10,432 nt of DNA from assembly GCA_947599755.1 (NCBI GenBank), contig CANQFO010000035.1, positions 1 to 10,432 on the forward strand, read 5' to 3'. A program made the position numbers and the translations under genes. Source of the stretch: an uncultured Bacilli bacterium. Its GTDB lineage: Bacteria; Bacillota_I; Bacilli_A; RF39; UBA660. Shown here piece by piece: positions 7,097 through 10,432 of this stretch. Each line of letters opens with the position of its first letter. Within the stretch, counting starts at the first letter, position 1. The notes below the pieces were generated by a model, which was given only the letters and a program-made list of their open reading frames with translations, was not told where the DNA came from and ran no database searches.

Positions 7097-7144
7097 TTCT
7101 ATCCCTTCTTTCTTTTTTTTGTATTTTATCATATAATTGTTTGC

Positions 7145-7172
7145 TTGACAATTCTTTTTCTTTAGTGATAAT
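7145..7172 (+). promoter_or_regulatory. Candidate distal promoter for murG
   Basis: A perfect TTGACA at 7145-7150, a 16-bp spacer, then GATAAT at 7167-7172 (five of six match). Initiation near 7179 would give murG a leader of about 120 nt containing the hairpin at 7239-7270. It fires toward an opposing candidate promoter for tmcAL at 7185-7214, so the two may interfere. Confidence 0.4.
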
Positions 7173-7184
7173 TTTAAATTTTTA

Positions 7185-7214
7185 AGAATAAGATGTATTG
7201 ATTGTTGATGTCAA
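7185..7214 (-). promoter_or_regulatory. Candidate promoter for tmcAL-gmk
   Basis: Read on the minus strand, a perfect TTGACA (7214-7209) is followed by an 18-bp spacer and TATTCT (7190-7185; four of six match). Transcription would begin near 7178 and leave about 80 nt before the tmcAL ATG at 7096. It is the best sigma-A-like match on this strand within the intergenic region. Confidence 0.45.
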
Positions 7215-7238
7215 GTTGATTTGGTTTTTTTGCTCAAT

Positions 7239-7270
7239 TAGAAAAATTCATTTCTAAACGGATTTTTCTA
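7239..7270. repeat. Inverted repeat just upstream of the murG -10
   Basis: The arms at 7239-7249 and 7260-7270 (TAGAAAAATTC with GGATTTTTCTA) form an 11-bp stem with one G-T pair around a 10-base loop. It covers the -35 position and ends three bases before the extended -10 of murG. No T-run follows on either strand, so an operator, or an RNA hairpin in transcripts from the distal promoter, is more likely than a terminator (inference). Confidence 0.55.
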
Positions 7271-7279
7271 TGGTATAAT
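7271..7279 (+). promoter_or_regulatory. Proximal extended -10 promoter for murG
   Basis: TGGTATAAT is a perfect TATAAT (7274-7279) with the upstream TG of an extended -10. The sequence at the -35 distance (TTTCTA, 7251-7256) is weak, which extended -10 promoters tolerate. Initiation near 7286 leaves a leader of about 14 nt containing the GAGGTGA ribosome binding site at 7289-7295. Confidence 0.65.
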
Positions 7280-7299
7280 GAATTAACTGAGGTGAATGC

Positions 7300-8376
7300 A
7301 TGAAAGCGATTATTGTTGCAGGTGGAACAGGTGGGCATATTTATCCTGCACTTGCAATTATTCATAAAATTCAAGAAAAAGAAAAGAAGAGTGATATTTT
7401 ATTTATTGGTACTACTGATCGAATGGAGAAAGATTTAATCCCTAAACTTGGAATTAATTATGTTGGAATTGAGATGAAAGGGTTAAATCGAAAACATCTT
7501 TTTTCTAATTTTTCTGTTTTAAAAAAATATGGAAAAGCTATTTCTAAGGCTAAAGAGATTATTTCTTCTTTTGATCCAGATATTGTTATTGGTGTTGGTG
7601 GATATATTACTGCACCAGTTTTGTCTGCTGCACATCAATTAAAGTATAAAACTATGATTCATGAACAAAATTCTATTCCTGGTCTTTCTAATCGATTTTT
7701 GTCTCGTTTTGTAGATTTGATTTGTGTTTCTTTGCCAGGAAGTGTAACTTATTTTCCTAAGAAAAAGGTTGTATATACTGGGAATCCTAGGAGTGAAGAG
7801 ATTGCGTCTATTCCATCTTTTTCTAAGAAAAATTTAGGATTTCTTGCTCATCAAAAATTAGTTGTTATTGTTATGGGATCGTTAGGTTCTACTACAATGA
7901 GTCAAAAAATTAAAGAAATGATTGGTTGTTTTCAAAATAAAAATTATCAAGTATTAATTATTACAGGAAAGGATTATTATGATAGTTATTTAAAAGAGAC
8001 TATTCCTAATAATGTTAAAATAGTTCCTTTTTTAGATAATTTAATTCAGTTATTAAAAGATACTGATTTGATTGTATCTAGGGCAGGGGCTTCCACTATA
8101 GCGGAAATTACTGCTATTGGTCTTCCGGCAATTTTGGTTCCTTCTCCTTATGTTACTCATCAACATCAATATAAAAATGCTAAAGAATTAGCAGATGCTG
8201 GTGCTTGTAGATTAATTACGGAGGAGGATTTTTCTTCTGAGAGATTAATTGGTGAGATTGATAAGTTATTTGATAATCATGATTTTTATCTTGATATGAA
8301 AAAGGCTAGTCAAAAGTTTGGTGTGTTAGATTCAGCTTCTAAAATTTATGCTGAAATTAAGAAGTTAATAGGGTGA
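7300..8376 (+). CDS. murG: Lipid II synthase: UDP-GlcNAc transferase MurG
   Basis: This peripheral membrane glycosyltransferase adds GlcNAc to lipid I on the inner face of the membrane, making lipid II for peptidoglycan. The 358 residues are full length with two Rossmann-like halves. The N-terminal half has the glycine loop AGGTGGH (7-13), GVGGY (98-102) and HEQNSIPGLSNR (121-132). The C-terminal half has MGSLGS (192-197, the usual GGSQG loop), SRAGASTIAE (260-269, Glu269 expected to bind the UDP ribose) and HQHQYKNA (287-294). The ATG follows GAGGTGA (7289-7295) by four bases. murB follows with only five bases between stop and start, so the two are co-transcribed. In Bacilli a SEDS gene (ftsW or spoVE) is usual upstream of murG, but here the neighbour is the divergent tmcAL unit and murG has its own promoter. 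Confidence 0.96.
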   Translation: MKAIIVAGGTGGHIYPALAIIHKIQEKEKKSDILFIGTTDRMEKDLIPKLGINYVGIEMKGLNRKHLFSNFSVLKKYGKAISKAKEIISSFDPDIVIGVGGYITAPVLSAAHQLKYKTMIHEQNSIPGLSNRFLSRFVDLICVSLPGSVTYFPKKKVVYTGNPRSEEIASIPSFSKKNLGFLAHQKLVVIVMGSLGSTTMSQKIKEMIGCFQNKNYQVLIITGKDYYDSYLKETIPNNVKIVPFLDNLIQLLKDTDLIVSRAGASTIAEITAIGLPAILVPSPYVTHQHQYKNAKELADAGACRLITEEDFSSERLIGEIDKLFDNHDFYLDMKKASQKFGVLDSASKIYAEIKKLIG

Positions 8377-8381
8377 TTCTG

Positions 8382-9290
8382 ATGAAGAATATAATTTGTG
8401 AAATAGAAAAAATGGATATTGGGAAAGTGGAACGAAATGTTCCTTTGAAGAATTATACTACTTATAAAGTGGGTGGAGTAGCTTTAGCTTTTGTTTATCC
8501 CAAAAATGTGAAATGTTTAGTTTATTTAATTCAATTTTTAAAACAAAAAAAAATTCTTTATCAAGTTTTAGGTAATGGATCTAATGTTTTATTTAGTGAT
8601 GAAGTATATGAAGGAGTTATTATTCGGTTAACGGAGTTTAATGAAGTGGAGTTTTTGGCTTCTAATAAAGTTCGTGTGGGAGCTGGTTTTTCTTTAATGA
8701 AGTTATCTGCTTTAGCTGTAAAAAAAGGTCTTGCAGGGTTGGAATTTGCATCAGGAATTCCAGGAAGTGTTGGGGGAGCAATTTTTATGAATGCTGGTGC
8801 TTATAAAAGTGATATGGGTTATGTTGTTCAAGAAGTAAAAGTTTTAACTCCTGATTGTCAAGTGATTACATTAGAAAATAAAGAGATGAATTTTCATTAT
8901 CGAAGTTCCTTTTTACAAAGTCATCCGGGCTATATTTGTTTAGAGGTAGTGATCAAATTGGAAAAAGGAAATCGTCAGTTATTGGAACAAGTTGTTAAAG
9001 AACGAAGAAGGAGAAGAATTGAGTCTCAACCCCTTGGTTATCCATCTGCAGGAAGTGTTTTTCGAAATCCAGAAGGAATGTTTGCTGGAGAATTGATTGA
9101 AAAGTTGGGATTAAAAGGATATCGTTTAGGTGGAGCTATGGTTAGTTTGAAACATGCTAACTTTATTATTAATTATGATCATGCAACAGGAAAAAATATT
9201 CATGATTTGATTTGTTATGTTCATCAAAGAGTTCTTGAACATTATGGTATTGATTTAAAAATTGAACAGGAATTTGTTAATTGGAAATAG
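8382..9290 (+). CDS. murB: UDP-N-acetylenolpyruvoylglucosamine reductase MurB
   Basis: This FAD enzyme reduces UDP-GlcNAc-enolpyruvate with NADPH to UDP-MurNAc, the second committed step of peptidoglycan precursor synthesis. At 302 residues, and with the compact motif layout, it resembles the type II enzymes of Gram-positive bacteria. The FAD-binding blocks are LGNGSNVLF (63-71) and GLEFASGIPGSVGGA (119-133), followed by MNAGAY. The substrate-binding Tyr-Arg pair is Y173-R174. The proton-donor Ser is S225 in GYPSAGSVF (219-227), and the C-terminal catalytic Glu is probably E297. The ATG at 8382 is preferred because AGGGTGA (8370-8376), spanning the murG stop, is five bases upstream. A GTG at 8373 would add three residues and lacks a good ribosome binding site. 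It is tightly coupled to murG. Confidence 0.95.
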   Translation: MKNIICEIEKMDIGKVERNVPLKNYTTYKVGGVALAFVYPKNVKCLVYLIQFLKQKKILYQVLGNGSNVLFSDEVYEGVIIRLTEFNEVEFLASNKVRVGAGFSLMKLSALAVKKGLAGLEFASGIPGSVGGAIFMNAGAYKSDMGYVVQEVKVLTPDCQVITLENKEMNFHYRSSFLQSHPGYICLEVVIKLEKGNRQLLEQVVKERRRRRIESQPLGYPSAGSVFRNPEGMFAGELIEKLGLKGYRLGGAMVSLKHANFIINYDHATGKNIHDLICYVHQRVLEHYGIDLKIEQEFVNWK

Positions 9291-9344
9291 AAAATTTAAA
9301 AAATTAGTTCTCTTTTAAATTTTTCTTCCTTTTCTTTTTTTTTT
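9290..9344 (+). terminator. Weak AT-only terminator-like hairpin after murB
   Basis: Arms at 9291-9301 and 9313-9323 pair over 11 A-T pairs around an 11-base loop. They are followed by a pyrimidine-only run from 9320 to 9344 ending in ten T residues. The layout resembles an intrinsic terminator, but the stem has no G-C pairs, so any termination would probably be partial. It lies directly after the murB stop and may reduce read-through into ftsQ. Confidence 0.35.
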
Positions 9345-9392
9345 GTTGTAAAATTAGTTTAGTATTCATCATATAGGAGTGTAGAGTAAAGT

Positions 9393-10082
9393 ATGGCAAA
9401 AAAAATTGTTAAAAAAAAGAAATTAAGAATTTTTCGATTATTTCTTCTTCTTTTTATTTTAGCAGGGTTTGTTTTTGGTGTGTATTTTTATTTGCAACTT
9501 CCTGTTTTTAATCTTGTTGTTAAAAATACAACTTATTTAAATGATGATTATATTTTAGAGTTAGCAAATTTAAAAGATTATCCTAAATTTTATTTTAGCA
9601 GTAAAAAAAATATTGAAAAAAGGGTTATGAAATCTCCTTATATTCGAAAAATAGATGTGAAGTGTAGATTTTTTCATACTTATGTTTTGTCAGTTGTAGA
9701 GAATCGGCCTTTATTTTTTAATGAAACTTCACAATGTTATGTTTTTGAGGATCAGAAAGAAGTAGAGAAGTCTTTGGTTTCTAATCCTTTTCGTGTTCCT
9801 CGTTTAATTAATTATGTTCCAGATGATAAATATTCTAAATTTATTAAGGGTATGAAAAATATCCAAGATGATATTTTGGGTGAAATTTCTGATATTGAGT
9901 ATGTTCCTAATGATTATGATAAAGAAAGATTTTTACTTTATATGGATGATGGAAATATGGTTTATCTTACTTTAACTAAATTTAATATGATTCATTATTA
10001 TCATGATGTATACCGTCAATTGGAGGGAAGAAAAGGAATTTTATATTTGGATAATGGAAATCATTTTCAAATTAAGGAGTAA
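9393..10082 (+). CDS. divIB: Cell division protein DivIB/FtsQ
   Basis: This bitopic membrane protein joins FtsL and DivIC/FtsB in the divisome and helps control septal wall synthesis. The 229 residues show a short Lys/Arg-rich cytoplasmic tail (1-15) and one transmembrane helix (about 16-36). A POTRA-like domain follows (about 37-106, with the pattern SPYIRKIDV...VVENRP), then the beta domain to the C-terminus, including MDDGNMVYL (184-192) and GILYLDNGNHF (215-225). Sequence similarity in this family is low, so the topology and the position between murB and ftsA carry weight. The nearest ribosome binding site, AGGAG at 9375-9379, is 13 bases from the ATG, unusually far; an in-frame TAA at 9387-9389 rules out an earlier start. 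ftsQ is the common alternative symbol. Confidence 0.88.
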   Translation: MAKKIVKKKKLRIFRLFLLLFILAGFVFGVYFYLQLPVFNLVVKNTTYLNDDYILELANLKDYPKFYFSSKKNIEKRVMKSPYIRKIDVKCRFFHTYVLSVVENRPLFFNETSQCYVFEDQKEVEKSLVSNPFRVPRLINYVPDDKYSKFIKGMKNIQDDILGEISDIEYVPNDYDKERFLLYMDDGNMVYLTLTKFNMIHYYHDVYRQLEGRKGILYLDNGNHFQIKE

Positions 10083-10106
10083 GGGTAGTTATCATTTGTA
10101 TCTTTT

Positions 10107-10132
10107 TTAAAAATTCTTTTACAAATTTTTAA
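10107..10132. repeat. AT-only inverted repeat upstream of ftsA
   Basis: TTAAAAATT (10107-10115) and its reverse complement (10124-10132) form nine A-T pairs around an eight-base loop. The loop and right arm coincide with the -35 and spacer of the ftsA promoter candidate. No clear T-run follows, so it is a poor terminator. Palindromes of this kind are also expected by chance in AT-rich DNA. Confidence 0.4.
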
Positions 10133-10146
10133 TTTACTAGTATAAT
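10118..10146 (+). promoter_or_regulatory. Near-consensus sigma-A promoter for ftsA
   Basis: TTTACA at 10118-10123 (five of six) is followed by the optimal 17-bp spacer and a perfect TATAAT at 10141-10146. Initiation would be near 10153, leaving a short leader with AGGAG at 10159-10163. This suggests ftsA and downstream genes can be expressed independently of murG-murB-divIB. Confidence 0.65.
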
Positions 10147-10170
10147 TAATTTTAAGATAGGAGTTGCTAT

Positions 10171-10432
10171 ATGGGTTTGATATATACTGGAATTGATATC
10201 GGTACTGATAGTGTTAAAATTGTTGTGACTGAAAAAGTGGATGGAAAATTTCATGTTTTAGCATCTGTTAGCGAAAAGTCTTTGGGAATTAAGAACGGTC
10301 AAGTCGAGGATACAAAGAAGTCAGTAAATAGTGTGAAAAAAGCAATTCATCGAATAAATGAAATGTTAGGAATAAAGATTACTAAGGTAGTTACTTGTGT
10401 TGCTCCTACGCTTTGTACTATGGATATTGTTG
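10171..10432 (+). CDS. ftsA: Cell division protein FtsA (5' part, cut by the window end)
   Basis: FtsA is an actin-like ATPase that tethers FtsZ filaments to the membrane and recruits later divisome proteins. Only the first 87 codons are present and the frame is open to the window edge. Visible features are the phosphate-1 loop GIDIGTDSVKIVV (7-19) of the actin/Hsp70 fold and the segment SLGIKNGQVEDTKKSVNSV, which matches the FtsA pattern of a Gly-rich turn followed by a helix. The start of the FtsA-specific 1C region (KITKVVTCVAP) then follows. AGGAG at 10159-10163 is seven bases before the ATG. The place after divIB supports the call; ftsZ would be expected next. Another actin-like protein of the FtsA/PilM/EutJ type cannot be excluded from this fragment alone. 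Confidence 0.85.
   Translation, partial: MGLIYTGIDIGTDSVKIVVTEKVDGKFHVLASVSEKSLGIKNGQVEDTKKSVNSVKKAIHRINEMLGIKITKVVTCVAPTLCTMDIV

Noticed and set aside
7097..7132. Upstream ATG at 7132 as the start of tmcAL
   Set aside because: It adds 12 lysine-rich residues not expected in the family and lacks a ribosome binding site, whereas the ATG at 7096 has one at the right spacing.
8373..8381. GTG start for murB overlapping the murG stop
   Set aside because: The AGGGTGA at 8370-8376 is spaced for the ATG at 8382, and upstream of the GTG there is no comparable ribosome binding site.

Overview
This window reads as an ordinary chromosomal housekeeping segment from a low-GC, cell-walled member of the Bacillota, most likely within Bacilli in the broad sense (for example an uncultured Erysipelotrichales- or RF39-like gut lineage; the exact placement is inference). 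The DNA is strongly AT-rich. Shine-Dalgarno sequences of the AGGAGG/AGGTGA type precede nearly every gene. TGG encodes Trp, while TGA ends mutM, murG and tmcAL exactly where their families normally end, so the standard bacterial code applies and this is not a Mycoplasma-type genome. Peptidoglycan and divisome genes show that the organism builds a wall.

Layout: (1) Positions 1-275 are a non-coding leader with two long inverted repeats, then a rightward DNA repair pair: polA (DNA polymerase I, TTG start) and mutM (8-oxoguanine glycosylase). (2) Next comes pyk (pyruvate kinase), rightward, with its own likely promoter. (3) A bidirectional terminator at about 5223-5260 separates pyk from a leftward two-gene unit, tmcAL (tRNA-Met wobble cytidine acetate ligase) followed by gmk (guanylate kinase), which are coupled by an ATGA stop/start overlap. 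(4) A 203-bp region between tmcAL and murG carries candidate promoters on both strands and an 11-bp hairpin. (5) The right end is the distal part of a dcw (division and cell wall) cluster, rightward: murG, murB, ftsQ/divIB and the beginning of ftsA, which runs off the window.

How the genes relate: polA and mutM act together in base excision repair (lesion removal, then gap filling). MurG makes lipid II, MurB supplies the UDP-MurNAc precursor, and DivIB and FtsA belong to the divisome that uses lipid II at the septum. pyk, tmcAL and gmk are metabolic and translation genes lying between these modules.

I found no defence island, mobile element, CRISPR array, RNA gene or clearly new system. The most unusual items are non-coding: the paired inverted repeats upstream of polA, each enclosing a TATAAT hexamer, and the overlapping opposed promoters with a hairpin upstream of murG. 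A marked strand asymmetry in third codon positions also separates the leftward genes from the rightward ones.
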